Part shown: positions 16,700 through 30,033 of the stretch, piece after piece
Position numbering within the stretch: the stretch's first letter is position 1
Layout of the letters: every line of letters starts with the position of its first letter
Source of the DNA: Ciceribacter sp. L1K22
GTDB lineage: Bacteria > Pseudomonadota > Alphaproteobacteria > Rhizobiales > Rhizobiaceae
Length of the DNA: 64,000 bases
Assembly (NCBI RefSeq): GCF_017599385.1
Contig: NZ_JAGFPK010000002.1
Location: 744,001 to 808,000 of the forward strand
Reading direction: 5' to 3'
Position numbers and translations under genes: made by a program
Notes under the pieces: model-generated
What the model was told of the DNA's origin: nothing
The model's input: only the letters and a program-made list of their open reading frames with translations
Databases searched by the model: none

Positions 16700-17610
16700 G
16701 CGACGTCACCAACACCCCGGCCGTGAGGCTGACAAACGCCGCGATCCGCCGCCGCATGATCAGCGAGTTCTGGTTCTACTTCCGCCAGAATCGTGGCGCC
16801 GTTCTCGGCCTCGCCGTCTTCATCCTTCTGGTGCTGACCGCCGTCTTCGCGCCGCTGATCGCCCCCTATGACCCGACGGTCCAGTATCGCGACGCGCTGC
16901 TCTTGCCGCCGTTTTGGCAGGATGGCGGCAGTTCCGCCTACCTGCTCGGAACCGACGCCGTCGGTCGCGACATGCTGTCCCGCCTGATCTACGGCGCCCA
17001 GTATTCGCTGTTCATCGGCATCGTCGTCGTCTCGATCGCCCTTGTCGGCGGCATTGTCATCGGCCTGATCGCCGGCTTCTTCGGCGGCTGGGTCGATACC
17101 GTCATCATGCGCGTGATGGACATCATCCTCGCGTTCCCGTCGCTGCTTCTGGCTCTCGTGCTGGTCGCCGTCCTCGGACCCGGCCTCACCAACGCGATGA
17201 TCGCGATCGCCATCGTCTACCAGCCGCATTTCGCCCGCCTGACGCGCGCTGCGGTCATGAGCGAGCTGCGCCGCGAATACGTGACCGCCGCCCGCGTCGC
17301 AGGTGCCGGCAATCTCAGGCTCATGTTCAAGACCATCCTGCCGAACTGTCTGGCACCGCTGATCGTCCAGGCGACGCTCTCCTTCTCCTCGGCCGTGCTC
17401 GATTCCGCCGCCCTCGGCTTCCTCGGCATGGGCGCCCAGCCCCCGGCCTCCGAGTGGGGCACCATGCTCGCCGAAGCCCGCGAGTTCATCCTCCGCGCCT
17501 GGTGGGTCGTGACCTTCCCCGGTCTTGCGATCCTCGTCTCGGTTCTGGCGATCAACCTCATGGGTGACGGCCTGCGCGACGCGCTCGATCCCAAGCTGAA
17601 GCGGAGCTGA
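16696..17610 (+). CDS. Peptide ABC transporter permease (DppC-like)
   Basis: The ATG at 16696 overlaps the stop of the upstream permease. The 304-residue product has the OppC-type N-terminus (FRQNRGAVLGLAVFILLVLT), the LGTDAVGRDMLSRLIYGAQY motif typical of DppC/OppC, and the EAA loop (ELRREYVTAARVAGAGNL). It is an inner-membrane partner of the DppB-like permease. The next gene starts 4 nt after its stop. Confidence 0.93.
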   Translation: MSDVTNTPAVRLTNAAIRRRMISEFWFYFRQNRGAVLGLAVFILLVLTAVFAPLIAPYDPTVQYRDALLLPPFWQDGGSSAYLLGTDAVGRDMLSRLIYGAQYSLFIGIVVVSIALVGGIVIGLIAGFFGGWVDTVIMRVMDIILAFPSLLLALVLVAVLGPGLTNAMIAIAIVYQPHFARLTRAAVMSELRREYVTAARVAGAGNLRLMFKTILPNCLAPLIVQATLSFSSAVLDSAALGFLGMGAQPPASEWGTMLAEAREFILRAWWVVTFPGLAILVSVLAINLMGDGLRDALDPKLKRS

Positions 17611-17614
17611 CATC

Positions 17615-18450
17615 ATGAGCCTGCTGAAAATCAGAAACCTCACCGTCAAGTTCGCCACCGCCGCCGGCGCCTTCACCGCCGTCGATGGCATCGACGTCTC
17701 GGTCGACAAGCATGAAGTGCTGGCGATCGTCGGCGAGTCCGGCTCGGGCAAATCCGTGTCGATGCTCGCCGTCATGGGCCTCCTGCCCGACACCGCCACG
17801 ATCACCGCCGACGAGATGACCTTCGAGGGGCGCGATCTGCTCAACATGTCGGCCCCGGAACGGCGCAAGCTGATCGGTCGGGAGATCACCATGATCTTCC
17901 AGGAGCCGATCGCCTCGCTCAACCCATCGTTCACGGTCGGCTTCCAGATCGAGGAGGTGCTGCGCCTCAACCTTGGCATGTCCAAGAGCCAGGCGCGCGC
18001 CCGCGCCATCGAGCTCTTCAAGGCCGTCGGCATTCCCGAGCCCGAAACGAAGATCGACGCCTATCCGCACCAGATGTCGGGGGGTCAGTGCCAGCGGGTG
18101 ATGATCGCCATCGCGATCGCCTCCAAGCCGCGCCTTCTGATCGCCGACGAGCCCACGACGGCTCTGGACGTGACGATCCAGAAGCAGATCCTCGATCTCT
18201 TGATGGATCTTCAGGAGGAATACGGCATGGGCCTGATCCTCATCACCCACGACATGGGCGTGGTCGCCGAGACAGCCGACCGCGTCGTCGTGCAGTACAA
18301 GGGCAAGAAGATGGAGGAAGCCGACGTGCTCGACCTCTTCGAAAACCCGAAGAACCCGTATACGCGGGCCCTCCTATCGGCCCTCCCCGAGAATGCCACC
18401 GGCGACCGCTTGCCAACCGTCTCGGACTTCATGGCTCAGGAGAATGCACA

Positions 18451-18454
<4 letters not shown>
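17615..18454 (+). CDS. Peptide ABC transporter ATPase (DppD-like)
   Basis: A 279-residue ABC ATPase: Walker [10 protein letters not shown]-loop MIFQEP, signature SGGQCQRV (the usual SGGMRQRV with Cys), Walker [13 protein letters not shown] and switch His ITHDMG. The oligopeptide-transporter C-terminal extension ([12 protein letters not shown]) is present. It energises import together with the DppF-like ATPase. The stop overlaps the ATG of the following gene. Confidence 0.92.
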
Positions 18455-19293
<839 letters not shown>

Positions 19294-19302
19294 CATAAAA
19301 AT

Positions 19303-19326
19303 CCGGTTGCCGGCAACGGCAACCGG
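19303..19326 (+). terminator. Terminator hairpin of the peptide transporter operon
   Basis: A perfect 10-bp stem CCGGTTGCCG / CGGCAACCGG with a GCAA tetraloop lies 9 nt after the last ATPase gene. The following sequence is pyrimidine-rich (CCTCTCCCTGCCCT) rather than a pure T-run. Confidence 0.65.
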
Positions 19327-19432
19327 CCTCTCCCTGCCCTGCGACCGCAAGTCTTCCAAAGGAAAGGCGGATAGGGGCATACTGGTTTGAAGTGAAGCGG
19401 GAGGATTGGGAAGCGGCTGAGAGATAGCCGGA

Positions 19433-19744
19433 TCAGAACATCGCGGAGAGATCGCGCCGACCATCGACGACCCTAACGATCACGATCGTATCCACATGCC
19501 CATCATCGCTGTCGGGATTGATTTCGTAGAGGACGACGTAAGGCGCCTCTACCAGCATCCGGGCAGAACGAAAAATCTCTGGATGTCGTTCACCAAGGCG
19601 CGGATGATCCGCCAGCAGCCCGACCTTCTGGCGAATGCGCTCAAGATAACGCTCCGCGGCAGCCGGCTGCTCTTTGCTGATGTTGATATAAATCGACTTG
19701 ACGTCGGCGCGAGCCCGAGGCGTCCAGAGAAGCCTAGTCCTCAT
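19433..19744 (-). CDS. ParE/RelE-superfamily toxin
   Basis: I start at ATG 19744 (MRTRLLWTPRARADV), giving 103 residues; the upstream extension lies within the antitoxin gene. The fold signature is visible: LLWTPRARADVKSIYINI, LADHPRLGERHPEIF, YVVLYEI and IVRVVDGRRDL at the end. By family it is a ribosome- or gyrase-directed toxin held inactive by the product of the overlapping upstream gene (11-bp overlap). ParE and RelE members cannot be separated here, but the ParD-type partner favours ParE. Confidence 0.85.
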   Translation of the reverse strand: MRTRLLWTPRARADVKSIYINISKEQPAAAERYLERIRQKVGLLADHPRLGERHPEIFRSARMLVEAPYVVLYEINPDSDDGHVDTIVIVRVVDGRRDLSAMF

Positions 19745-20012
19745 CGCGGGCAGCCATCGACTCGGCGCGCGCTTCCGCATGCAACGCGTCGAAGTCCACC
19801 TCAGTGGCTGGTCCGCTGGCCTTGCCCTCTTCCCACAAGGTTTTCAGCGTGGCGATATCCGCCCGCCGTTGCATCCACTTAAGGGACCAGTCCCGAAGAG
19901 CCTCCCGAACAACCTCGCTGCCGCTGGCATAGGCACCGCTCTCCACCGCATCCCGCAGCAGTTCGGCATGCTGCAATGTCATCGAAACACTTACCTTCTC
20001 GACGTTGGCCAT
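19734..20012 (-). CDS. ParD-type antitoxin
   Basis: The start is ATG 20012 (MANVEKVSVSMTLQHAELL) with a GGGAG ribosome site about 7 nt upstream, giving 92 residues. The N-terminal ribbon-helix-helix pattern (KVSVSMTLQHAELLRDAVES, SEVVREALRDW) is typical of ParD. The C-terminal part rich in Ala, Glu and Asp would wrap the toxin. It is the first gene of a two-gene operon and probably represses it through the palindrome just upstream. Confidence 0.87.
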   Translation of the reverse strand: MANVEKVSVSMTLQHAELLRDAVESGAYASGSEVVREALRDWSLKWMQRRADIATLKTLWEEGKASGPATEVDFDALHAEARAESMAARDED

Positions 20013-20025
20013 GTGTAGCTCCCGC

Positions 20026-20052
20026 AATTGGTAGCAATTTTTACTACCAATT
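20026..20052 (-). promoter_or_regulatory. Palindromic operator of the ParDE module
   Basis: Perfect 9-bp inverted repeats AATTGGTAG / CTACCAATT are separated by a 9-nt A/T-rich centre, 14 nt upstream of the antitoxin start. Position and symmetry fit autoregulation by a ribbon-helix-helix antitoxin. Confidence 0.6.
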
Positions 20053-20106
20053 CCCGCCCGCGACAAGGCGATCCGTCCTGTCGATGAAAACCACCACCGT
20101 CGCTTC

Positions 20107-20150
20107 ACAAAAGAAATCCGCCACGGAGCCTCCTAAGCCCCGTGGCGGAT
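20107..20150 (-). terminator. Rho-independent terminator of clpB
   Basis: On the minus strand a perfect 11-bp stem (ATCCGCCACGG / CCGTGGCGGAT in plus-strand reading, 20116-20126 and 20140-20150) is followed by TTTCTTTTG. It lies 40 nt beyond the clpB stop. Confidence 0.8.
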
Positions 20151-20190
20151 CACCTTCATATCACGGACGCCCTCTCAACGGGCGCCACGC

Positions 20191-22794
<2,604 letters not shown>

Positions 22795-22900
22795 AGCCTG
22801 TCTCCATTTCCCTCTCGCCCTTCAGCGGCACGAGACGGCGCCTTGAGATGAGGCCCCCTCAAGAGGCGGGCCGGGGAGCGTTTCCCGCTCCGTTGAACTG

Positions 22901-22930
22901 GATATGGGAAGCGATTTGAGGGCTTTAAAG
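22901..22930 (-). promoter_or_regulatory. Candidate heat-shock (RpoH-type) promoter of clpB
   Basis: On the minus strand, CTTTAA (22930-22925) and CCCATATC (22908-22901) are separated by 16 bp. Alphaproteobacterial RpoH promoters have a CTTG-type -35 and a CCATAT-type -10, so the -10 matches well and the -35 partly. The position fits clpB. Confidence 0.4.
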
Positions 22931-22986
22931 ACCGCCCCGTTGCAAAAATGTCGCGGCCTTGCCAACCGCTTGACAATCGTCAGGAC

Positions 22987-23024
22987 CAAAGAAAAACCCC
23001 GCCGTCCGATCGGACGACGGGGTT
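22987..23024 (-). terminator. Rho-independent terminator of the DUF4167 gene
   Basis: On the minus strand a 14-bp stem with one mismatch (AACCCCGTCGTCCG / CGGACGGCGGGGTT) is followed by TTTCTTTGG. It begins about 25 nt after the DUF4167 gene stop. Confidence 0.8.
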
Positions 23025-23049
23025 CGTCGAAAGTCCGCCTGGCGGATTT

Positions 23050-23835
23050 TTATTCGTTGTCGGCCGTGACGAGCGCCGGGGCATCGCCGCCGCGCGAACG
23101 CTTGGCCGCTGGCTTCTGCCCGCCTTCGGCAGCAGCGTCGGTCGGCGCCGCCGCTGCTTCGGCCCCTGCCTCCCCGCCCTCGGCGCCATCGCCCCGGCGG
23201 GGCTGGCGACGCGGACGCGGCTGGCGGCGCGGGCGCTTCTCGCCCTGTTCGCCACCATCACCCGCTTCGGCAACAGCGGCGACGACTTCAGCCGGCATGT
23301 CCTCGATGACGGGCTGCGGCCCGCTGCCGGCGATTTCCTGCTGGACCGGGGCCGGACGCTCGTGGCGGTCCTGTCGCTCCTGCCTGTCACGGCGCGGCTG
23401 CTGGTGTTGGCGGTTCTGCTGGTCGTGGCGCGGCTGCTGGTGCTGGCGTTCGCTCACCATCGGCTGATCGTCGCCGTTTTCCATGTCGTCGTCGCGATCG
23501 ACATCGCCTTCGCCCATCTCGCCGCGATCGTCGCGCTGGAAGCGCTCCTGCATCTGGGCCTGCGCGGCCGCGATGATTCGGTTGTAGTGTTCGGCGTGCT
23601 GCAGGTAGTTTTCGGCCATCACGCGGTCGCCGGAGCTCTGCGCGTCGCGGGCAAGCGCGCCGTATTTTTCGGCGATGTGCTGGGCCGTGCCACGGATCTT
23701 CACGTCGGGACCGGAGCTGTCATAGGTGCGGGTCAGCGGATTGACGCCCTTGCGGTTGAAGTTTCCACCGCCGCCGCCACCGCCGCCGCCGTTATTTCCA
23801 CGCCCTCGACGCTTGTTCTGCTGTCCTGGCCTCAT
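23050..23835 (-). CDS. DUF4167 domain protein, RNA-binding-like low-complexity tail
   Basis: A 261-residue protein. The N-terminal 90 residues carry the DUF4167 signature of Hyphomicrobiales (NPLTRTYDSSGPDVKIRGTA, QHIAEKYGALARDAQSSGD, ENYLQHAEHYNRIIAAAQ). This follows a basic start (MRPGQQNKRRGRGNN) and a run of nine Gly. The rest is disordered: Gln/Arg/His-rich, then Glu/Ala-rich with RPRRQPRPRRQPRRG. Basic low-complexity parts suggest nucleic-acid or ribosome association, but the function is not known. AGGTGAG lies 7 nt before the ATG. The gene is monocistronic with a strong terminator. The Gly tract is encoded by a slippage-prone GCC/CCA triplet run (about 23765-23795). Confidence 0.85.
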   Translation of the reverse strand: MRPGQQNKRRGRGNNGGGGGGGGGNFNRKGVNPLTRTYDSSGPDVKIRGTAQHIAEKYGALARDAQSSGDRVMAENYLQHAEHYNRIIAAAQAQMQERFQRDDRGEMGEGDVDRDDDMENGDDQPMVSERQHQQPRHDQQNRQHQQPRRDRQERQDRHERPAPVQQEIAGSGPQPVIEDMPAEVVAAVAEAGDGGEQGEKRPRRQPRPRRQPRRGDGAEGGEAGAEAAAAPTDAAAEGGQKPAAKRSRGGDAPALVTADNE

Positions 23836-24193
23836 CTATCGCTCACCTGAATGTCTGTTTTGCTGATTTTGAACACGACGCGATAAAGCTCGGTCAGTTT
23901 GTACCGAGGGTCCGCGTGCTGCGGGCATACTGCGCCATTGCTTTTGCTGCCGCCGATGAAGTTAAATTAACTGATCACGCATCGGGTTTGCTTTCGCCCC
24001 GCGAAACCCTCCAAAGAGGGCCGAAATCGAAGTCGAGACAGTCTCGAACAATCCTAAAAGGTCATCCCCGCTGCCCGATGCGTGCCCGCAAACTATTACG
24101 CTTCCTTACGAAAACCAAGCCTTTTCTTTGCACTCACGAAATAACTTGTGCGGATGCAGCAATTTCGGCGATCCGCCCTGCGGCCTCTTGTCG
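23836..24193. other. Intergenic region between prmC and the DUF4167 gene
   Basis: This 358-bp stretch holds the promoter and leader of the minus-strand DUF4167 gene and the 3' flank of prmC. I see a small palindrome GTTAAATTAAC (23961-23971) and an imperfect hairpin around 23987-24009 (GGGTTT...AAACCC). The short reading frames have no family match. No RNA gene is recognisable. Confidence 0.4.
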
Positions 24194-25060
24194 TCAAACC
24201 CCTGGCGCCAGGATCAAAACCCTGTCCCTGCCGCCAAAGTCCTTCGCCGCCTCGATCAAGCCGAAGCCTTCGCTTGCAAACAGCGCCGTCACCGCCTCGT
24301 TCTGGTCATAGCCGATTTCAAGCCCGACAAACCCGTCTTCCGCAAGATGAGAGAGTGCGCCTGCCGCAATTGCGCGATAAGCGTCGAGTCCGTCGGCCCC
24401 GCCATCGAGCGCCGCCATCGGATCGTAATTCCGAACTTCCGGATCCAGCGTTCCGATCACCTCCCGCACGATATAGGGCGGGTTTGACACGATGATGTCG
24501 AAGGAACCGGAAACTGCCCCGAACCAGTCGCTCCTCACAAAGCGGGTGCGGTCGGCTATCCCGTTGATATGGGCATTCTCTTCCGCGGTTGAAAGGGCCT
24601 CGGCGGAAATATCCGTCAGAACCACCTCCGCCGCAGGCGAGGCCTTGGCCAGCGAAAGCCCGATCGCCCCGGTCCCCGTGCCGAGATCGAGGATGCGCAC
24701 GCGCCCCCTTTGCTCCACCAGGGCCCGCATGTGGTGCAGCACCCGGTCGACCAGAACCTCGGTATCCGGACGCGGATCGAGCGTTGCCGCCGAGATTTTG
24801 AGATCGAGCCCGTGGAAGGCGCGATGCCCGAGAATGCGATAGACCGGTTCGTGCGCGAGCCGTCGGAAAATCCCCTCGCGCACGCGCTCCGCGTCGTCCG
24901 GCGCCACCGCCCTGTCATCGGCCAGCACCATTTCCGTCGTTGAAAGGTCGAGCAGACCGCTGACCAGGATCCGTGCTTCCAACGCCGGATCGTCGAGATC
25001 GGCCGCTTGGAACTCCCGCCGCGCCAGCCGCAGCAGATCGCCGACGGTCTCCCCGCTCAT
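24194..25060 (-). CDS. prmC: Release factor glutamine N5-methyltransferase PrmC (HemK)
   Basis: A 288-residue protein with an N-terminal helical domain that binds release factor and a Rossmann methyltransferase domain: SAM motif [16 protein letters not shown] and catalytic NPPY ([13 protein letters not shown]). By family it methylates the Gln of the GGQ motif of release factors. This fits its position directly after prfA, whose stop overlaps the prmC ATG by 4 nt. It is the last gene of the lysC-ptsP-prfA-prmC run. Confidence 0.95.
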   Translation of the reverse strand: MSGETVGDLLRLARREFQAADLDDPALEARILVSGLLDLSTTEMVLADDRAVAPDDAERVREGIFRRLAHEPVYRILGHRAFHGLDLKISAATLDPRPDTEVLVDRVLHHMRALVEQRGRVRILDLGTGTGAIGLSLAKASPAAEVVLTDISAEALSTAEENAHINGIADRTRFVRSDWFGAVSGSFDIIVSNPPYIVREVIGTLDPEVRNYDPMAALDGGADGLDAYRAIAAGALSHLAEDGFVGLEIGYDQNEAVTALFASEGFGLIEAAKDFGGRDRVLILAPGV

Positions 25061-26136
25061 GCCTGCTCGCCGAGCAGTGCCAGTTGCCCCGCCTGGTAGT
25101 CGGCGATCAGCGCGTCGACCAGTTCGTCGATCTCGCCCTCCATCACCTTGTCCAACTTGTAGAGCGTCAGGTTGATGCGGTGGTCGGTCACCCGGCCCTG
25201 CGGAAAATTATAGGTGCGGATGCGCTCGGACCGGTCGCCCGAACCCACCTGGCTCTTGCGGTCGGCCGAGCGTTCGCTGTCGGCCTTCTGCCGCTCGAGG
25301 TCGTAGAGCCGCGAGCGCAAAACCTGCATCGCCTTGGCGCGGTTCTGGTGTTGCGATTTCTCGGCGCTGACGACGATGATGCCGGTCGGCAGGTGGGTGA
25401 TGCGCACGGCGGAGTCGGTCGTGTTGACGTGCTGCCCGCCGGCACCCGAGGCGCGCATGGTATCGATGCGGATGTCCTCGGGCTTGATGTCGATATCGAT
25501 CTCCTCCGCCTCCGGCAGCACCGCCACCGTCGCCGCGGAGGTGTGGATGCGCCCCTGCGTTTCCGTGTCGGGCACGCGCTGGACCCGGTGCACGCCGGAC
25601 TCGAACTTCAGCTTCGAGAACACCCCTCGCCCGCTGACAGTCGCGATGATTTCCTTGTAGCCGCCGGCCTCGCCCTCGCTGGCCGAAAGAACCTCGACCT
25701 TCCAGCCACGGCCGCTCGCATAGCGGTCATACATGCGAAACAGGTCGCCGGCGAACAACGCTGCCTCGTTGCCGCCGGTGCCGGCGCGGATTTCCAGGAT
25801 CGCACTCTTTTCGTCGGCCGCATCCTTCGGCAGGAGCAGCACCTGCATGTCCTTTTCGAGCGCCTCGATCTTCGCCTCGACCTCGGGCAGTTCCATATCG
25901 GCAAGGTCGCGCATCTCGCGGTCCGTCGCCTTGTCGGCGAGCAGCGCCCTGAGATCCGCCTGCTCGGCCAGCGCCTTCTCGTAGTCGCGGATCGTCTTCA
26001 CCACCGGCTGCAGCTCGGAATACTCCGAGGCCAGTTTGACATAGACGTCCGCCGCCGGACCGGCCGACATGCGAGCCTCGATCTCGCCGAAACGACGTTC
26101 GAGCTCGCGCATCTTTTCGACAGGAAGCTTCGCCAC
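25057..26136 (-). CDS. prfA: Peptide chain release factor 1
   Basis: A 359-residue protein of normal RF1 length. The codon-recognition region is in domain 2. The peptidyl-tRNA hydrolysis motif GGQ is in [20 protein letters not shown], and the RF1 superfamily region [20 protein letters not shown] is present. It terminates translation at UAA and UAG. It lies 22 nt after ptsP and overlaps prmC by 4 nt, so the modifying enzyme is made together with its substrate. Confidence 0.97.
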   Translation of the reverse strand: MAKLPVEKMRELERRFGEIEARMSAGPAADVYVKLASEYSELQPVVKTIRDYEKALAEQADLRALLADKATDREMRDLADMELPEVEAKIEALEKDMQVLLLPKDAADEKSAILEIRAGTGGNEAALFAGDLFRMYDRYASGRGWKVEVLSASEGEAGGYKEIIATVSGRGVFSKLKFESGVHRVQRVPDTETQGRIHTSAATVAVLPEAEEIDIDIKPEDIRIDTMRASGAGGQHVNTTDSAVRITHLPTGIIVVSAEKSQHQNRAKAMQVLRSRLYDLERQKADSERSADRKSQVGSGDRSERIRTYNFPQGRVTDHRINLTLYKLDKVMEGEIDELVDALIADYQAGQLALLGEQA

Positions 26137-26158
26137 CCTATACTCCGCAATACTGTAA

Positions 26159-28426
26159 TTAAACCGGGATCTCGTGATCGTTCGCGAACTGCACCAGCAG
26201 ATCGCGCGGGCTCACGAGTCCCGCATCGTCGTCGAGCGCCGCGTTGAGACCGGCGGCGAGCCTGTCGACGTCGAGCGCCAGAAGCATCGCCTTGATCGGT
26301 CCGATCGCCGTCGGCGACATGGAAATCGACCGGAAGCCGATGCCCATCAACGCCATGGCCGAGAGCGGCCTGCCGGCAATCTCGCCGCAGAGCGTCACCG
26401 GGGTATTATTCCGCTCGCCGGCGCGCACGATGTCGCGCAGGATGCGCAGGAACGGCTTGCCGAGCACGTCGAACCGGTCCGCCACCCGCGCATTGCCGCG
26501 ATCGACCGCCATCGTGAACTGGAAAAGATCGTTGGAACCGACAGAGACGAAGTCCACCTCGTTCATCAGGGCGTCGAGCTGCCAGAGCAGCGCCGGCACT
26601 TCCAGCATCGCGCCGAACTGCAATTTCTTCGGCAACTGGTGGCCGAATTTCGAGAGATGCTGCACTTCCTTCTGCATCAGCTCGCGCACCGCCCGGATCT
26701 CCAACACCTCGGTGACCATCGGCAGCATCATCTTCAGTTCCGCCCCGGCGGCAGCCTTCAGCAGCGCCCTCAACTGTGTCCGCAAAAGCCCGGGACGGTC
26801 GAGCGACAGGCGGATCGCCCGCCAGCCGAGTGCCGGGTTTTCTTCCTCGTGTCCGCGGAAATAGGGCAGCACCTTGTCGCCGCCTATGTCGAGCGTCCGG
26901 AAGGTCACGGGCCGCCCTTCAGCCTGCTTCAGCACGCTGCGGTAAAAGTTTTCCTGCTCGTCGGCCTTCGGCATGGTCGAGGAGATCATGAACTGGAGTT
27001 CCGTGCGGAACAGGCCGATTCCTTCGGCTCCAGATTCCGACAGCTGCGGCAGATCGACCAGCAGGCCCGCATTCATCTGCAGCTTGATCCGCTTGCCGTC
27101 CCTCGTCACAGGCTCGACGTCGCGTAGCGCGCGGAACTGCTCCTGCCGGCGGGCGCGCAGGCGCACCTTTTCTTCGTAGGCCTTCACCAGATCGGCGACG
27201 GGGCGCACATGCACCTTGCCGTCATCGCCGTCGATGATCGCCGTGTCGCCGTTTTCCGCAAGCGCCACGGCACCTGCCGCCTGGCCGACGACGGCAATGC
27301 CCATCGCCTTGGCGACGATGACGATATGGCTCGTCACCGCCCCGTCCTCGAGCACCAAGCCACGCACATTGCCGCGCGGATAGTCGAGCAGTTCTGCCGC
27401 CCCCATGGCGCGCGCGAAGATGATCGCGTCTGTCGGCAGGCCTTCCGCCATGCTCTGCGATGAAAAGCCGGTCAGCTGCCGCAGCAGCCGGTTGGCCAGA
27501 TCGTCGAAATCATGCATCCGCTCGCGCAGATAGGGGTCGGTCAGGCGCATCATCCGCGCCTTGGTATCGCTCTGCACCTTCTCGACCGCGGCTTCCGCCG
27601 TCAGGCCGTTGCGGATCGCCTCTTCCATGCGCCGCACCCAGCCCTGGTCGTGGGCGAACATGCGGTAGGTCTCCAGCACCTCGCGGTGCTCGCCCTCCAT
27701 GGAAATCTCGCGCCTGGACAGCATGTCGTCGATCGAGAGCCTGAGCGACCCGATCGCTTCCACCAGCTTGCGGATTTCCTTGTCGGCATCCTCGTTCAGC
27801 AGGTTGGTGACGACGATGCGCGGCTCGTGCAGCACCACATGGCCGAGCCCGATGCCTTCGGAATAGCTGTCGCCCTCGATCGACACCGGCCGTGTCAGGT
27901 CGAGCTCCAGCCCCGGTCGGGTGAGTTTCTTCAGTTCGCCGGTGGCGATCATCTCGGCCAGCACCATGGCGGTCGTTTCAAGCGCCTCGACCTCGTCTTC
28001 GCGATAGTTGCGTTGCGCTTTGTTCTGGACGACGAGAACGCCCAAACTGCGGCCGGCCCGCAAGATGGGCACGCCGAGGAAGGAATGGTAGATCTCTTCC
28101 CCCGTTTCCGGCAGGTAGCGGAAGGCGGGGTGCGCCTGGGCATCGGAGAGGTTGAGCGGCTGGGCGGACGCCGCGATCGTGCCGACGAGACCCTGGCCCA
28201 TTTTCAGCTGGGCAAGGTGGACGGCGTCCTTGTTGAGACCCTCGGTAGCGTAGAGTTCGAGCACCCCGTCCGAGCGCAGCACGTAGCAGGAGCAGACCTC
28301 CGCCACCATATTGTTGGCGATCTGCCGCACGATGCGATCAAGACGCTCCTGCGGCTCCAGCGGCTCGGCCATGAGCTCGCGAAGCCGTTTCAAAAGGACG
28401 CGTGGACCCGCTGAAAGGTCTCTCAT
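26159..28426 (-). CDS. ptsP: PtsP: GAF-containing enzyme I of the nitrogen PTS
   Basis: I choose ATG 28426 ([18 protein letters not shown]), which gives 755 residues, the usual rhizobial length, with GGAG 10 nt upstream; the frame opens at 28495. The N-terminal GAF domain (about residues 20-160) precedes the enzyme I domains: N-terminal helices, the phosphohistidine region [20 protein letters not shown] with the active His, and the PEP-binding barrel ([32 protein letters not shown]). By family it transfers phosphate from PEP to NPr in a regulatory phosphorelay that answers to nitrogen status through the GAF domain. It follows lysC by 84 nt and precedes prfA by 22 nt. Confidence 0.95.
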   Translation of the reverse strand: MRDLSAGPRVLLKRLRELMAEPLEPQERLDRIVRQIANNMVAEVCSCYVLRSDGVLELYATEGLNKDAVHLAQLKMGQGLVGTIAASAQPLNLSDAQAHPAFRYLPETGEEIYHSFLGVPILRAGRSLGVLVVQNKAQRNYREDEVEALETTAMVLAEMIATGELKKLTRPGLELDLTRPVSIEGDSYSEGIGLGHVVLHEPRIVVTNLLNEDADKEIRKLVEAIGSLRLSIDDMLSRREISMEGEHREVLETYRMFAHDQGWVRRMEEAIRNGLTAEAAVEKVQSDTKARMMRLTDPYLRERMHDFDDLANRLLRQLTGFSSQSMAEGLPTDAIIFARAMGAAELLDYPRGNVRGLVLEDGAVTSHIVIVAKAMGIAVVGQAAGAVALAENGDTAIIDGDDGKVHVRPVADLVKAYEEKVRLRARRQEQFRALRDVEPVTRDGKRIKLQMNAGLLVDLPQLSESGAEGIGLFRTELQFMISSTMPKADEQENFYRSVLKQAEGRPVTFRTLDIGGDKVLPYFRGHEEENPALGWRAIRLSLDRPGLLRTQLRALLKAAAGAELKMMLPMVTEVLEIRAVRELMQKEVQHLSKFGHQLPKKLQFGAMLEVPALLWQLDALMNEVDFVSVGSNDLFQFTMAVDRGNARVADRFDVLGKPFLRILRDIVRAGERNNTPVTLCGEIAGRPLSAMALMGIGFRSISMSPTAIGPIKAMLLALDVDRLAAGLNAALDDDAGLVSPRDLLVQFANDHEIPV

Positions 28427-28510
28427 CGCCACCATGCTCCGGTATGCAAGAGTTGCGGGAGCGGGCTCGCCGCCCGCCCGGAGGCCGGTTGGCAAGCCCG
28501 CTTTATGGAA

Positions 28511-29785
28511 TCAATTCTTATCGAGGCCGTAGCAGGAATGCAAAGTCCGAACCGCGAGCTCCGCGTACGGTCCGTCGATCAGGATCGAGATCTTGATTTC
28601 GGACGTCGTGATCGCCTTGATGTTGATGCCCTTGTCGGCGAGCGCCTTGAAGGCGGTCGCCGCGACGCCGGCATGGCTGCGCATGCCGATACCGATGACG
28701 GAGACCTTCACCAGGCCCTTCTCGCTCTGCACCACGTCGAAGCCGATCTTGTCCTTGTTGTCCGACAGAACCATGAGCGCCTTGTCGACATCACCGGAGG
28801 GAACCGTGAACGTCATGTCGGTCTTCGATCCGTCCTCGGAAATGTTCTGGACGATCATATCGACATTGATGTGGGATTCGGCGAGCGGCCCGAAGATCGC
28901 GGCCGACACGCCCGGCCGGTCGGCCAGACGGCGCAGCGAAATCTGGGCTTCATCCTTGGCGTAGGCAATACCGGTGACGACTTCCTGTTCCACGATCTCT
29001 TCCTCGTCGCAAATCAATGTACCGGGCGGGTTCAGGAGATCGCCCATGCCCGGCGCATCGGGATCTTCGAAACTGGAGCGCACGAAGGTGCGCACCTTGT
29101 GCACCATCGCCAGCTCGACGGAGCGGACCTGCAGCACCTTCGCGCCGAGCGAGGCCATCTCGAGCATTTCCTCGAACGCGATCTTCTTCAGCCGCCGCGC
29201 CTTCGGCTCGATGCGCGGGTCGGTCGTGTAGACGCCGTCGACGTCGGTATAGATGTCGCAACGGTCCGCCTTGACAGCCGCCGCGATCGCTACCGCGGAG
29301 GTATCCGAACCGCCGCGCCCGAGCGTCGCGATCCGGTTGTCAGGCCCGATGCCCTGGAAGCCGGCGACCACGGCCACCTGTCCCTCGCCCATGCGGCGGA
29401 TGATGTCGGAGCCGTCGATCTCCTGGATTCGTGCTGCGCCATGCGCGTTGTCGGTCTTGATCGGGATCTGCCAGCCCTGCCAGGAGCGGGCATTGATGCC
29501 GATCGACTGCAGCGCGATTGCCAGAAGACCCGACGTCACCTGCTCGCCCGACGCGACGATCGTGTCGTATTCGCGCGCATCGTAGAACGGCGAATTGGCC
29601 CCAGCCACCTTGGGCATGGTCTGGACCCAGTCCACGAGTTCGTTCGTCTTCCCCGACATGGCTGAGACGACCACGGCCACTTCATGCCCGGCATCGACTT
29701 CGCGTTTGACGTGACGGGCTACGTTGTGGATGCGTTCGAGATTGGCGACCGAGGTGCCGCCGAATTTCATCACGATGCGTGCCAT
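28511..29785 (-). CDS. lysC: Aspartate kinase
   Basis: A 424-residue monofunctional aspartokinase. The kinase domain opens with MARIVMKFGGTSVANLERI and includes the GRGGSDTSAVAIAAAVKADR segment that binds aspartate and ATP. Two C-terminal ACT domains (VKVSVIGIGMRSHAG and IKAITTSEIKISILID) give feedback control, usually by lysine with or without threonine. It catalyses the first step of the aspartate family pathway. It is the first gene of the minus-strand run with ptsP, prfA and prmC. Confidence 0.96.
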   Translation of the reverse strand: MARIVMKFGGTSVANLERIHNVARHVKREVDAGHEVAVVVSAMSGKTNELVDWVQTMPKVAGANSPFYDAREYDTIVASGEQVTSGLLAIALQSIGINARSWQGWQIPIKTDNAHGAARIQEIDGSDIIRRMGEGQVAVVAGFQGIGPDNRIATLGRGGSDTSAVAIAAAVKADRCDIYTDVDGVYTTDPRIEPKARRLKKIAFEEMLEMASLGAKVLQVRSVELAMVHKVRTFVRSSFEDPDAPGMGDLLNPPGTLICDEEEIVEQEVVTGIAYAKDEAQISLRRLADRPGVSAAIFGPLAESHINVDMIVQNISEDGSKTDMTFTVPSGDVDKALMVLSDNKDKIGFDVVQSEKGLVKVSVIGIGMRSHAGVAATAFKALADKGINIKAITTSEIKISILIDGPYAELAVRTLHSCYGLDKN

Positions 29786-29976
29786 GGGGCCTTACCGATA
29801 AACTGTCCGGCGCCCGTCGACGCCGCGAGGAAAACTGCAGGCCGGCGGATAGCCGGTTGGGATGAGAGCAGCGGTCTCATAGCCAAAACGACCGGCAAGT
29901 TCAATGGGTGTGGGGGAATAGCGACACAAGCGAAGGACAACAGGCCTTACTGTCGCAATGCGGCACGCTGACGCCG

Positions 29977-30010
29977 ACGTGAAAAAGGCGCCTCACGAGG
30001 AGACGCCTTT
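29977..30010 (-). terminator. Terminator of the SH3b protein gene
   Basis: On the minus strand a stem AAAGGCG-T-CTC / GAG-C-GCCTTT (plus-strand arms 29984-29994 and 29999-30010, one mismatch) is followed by TTTTC. It lies 23 nt after the stop of the SH3b gene, upstream of lysC. Confidence 0.7.
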
Positions 30011-30033
30011 CTTCAAGTGATTGAGATCCGCCG

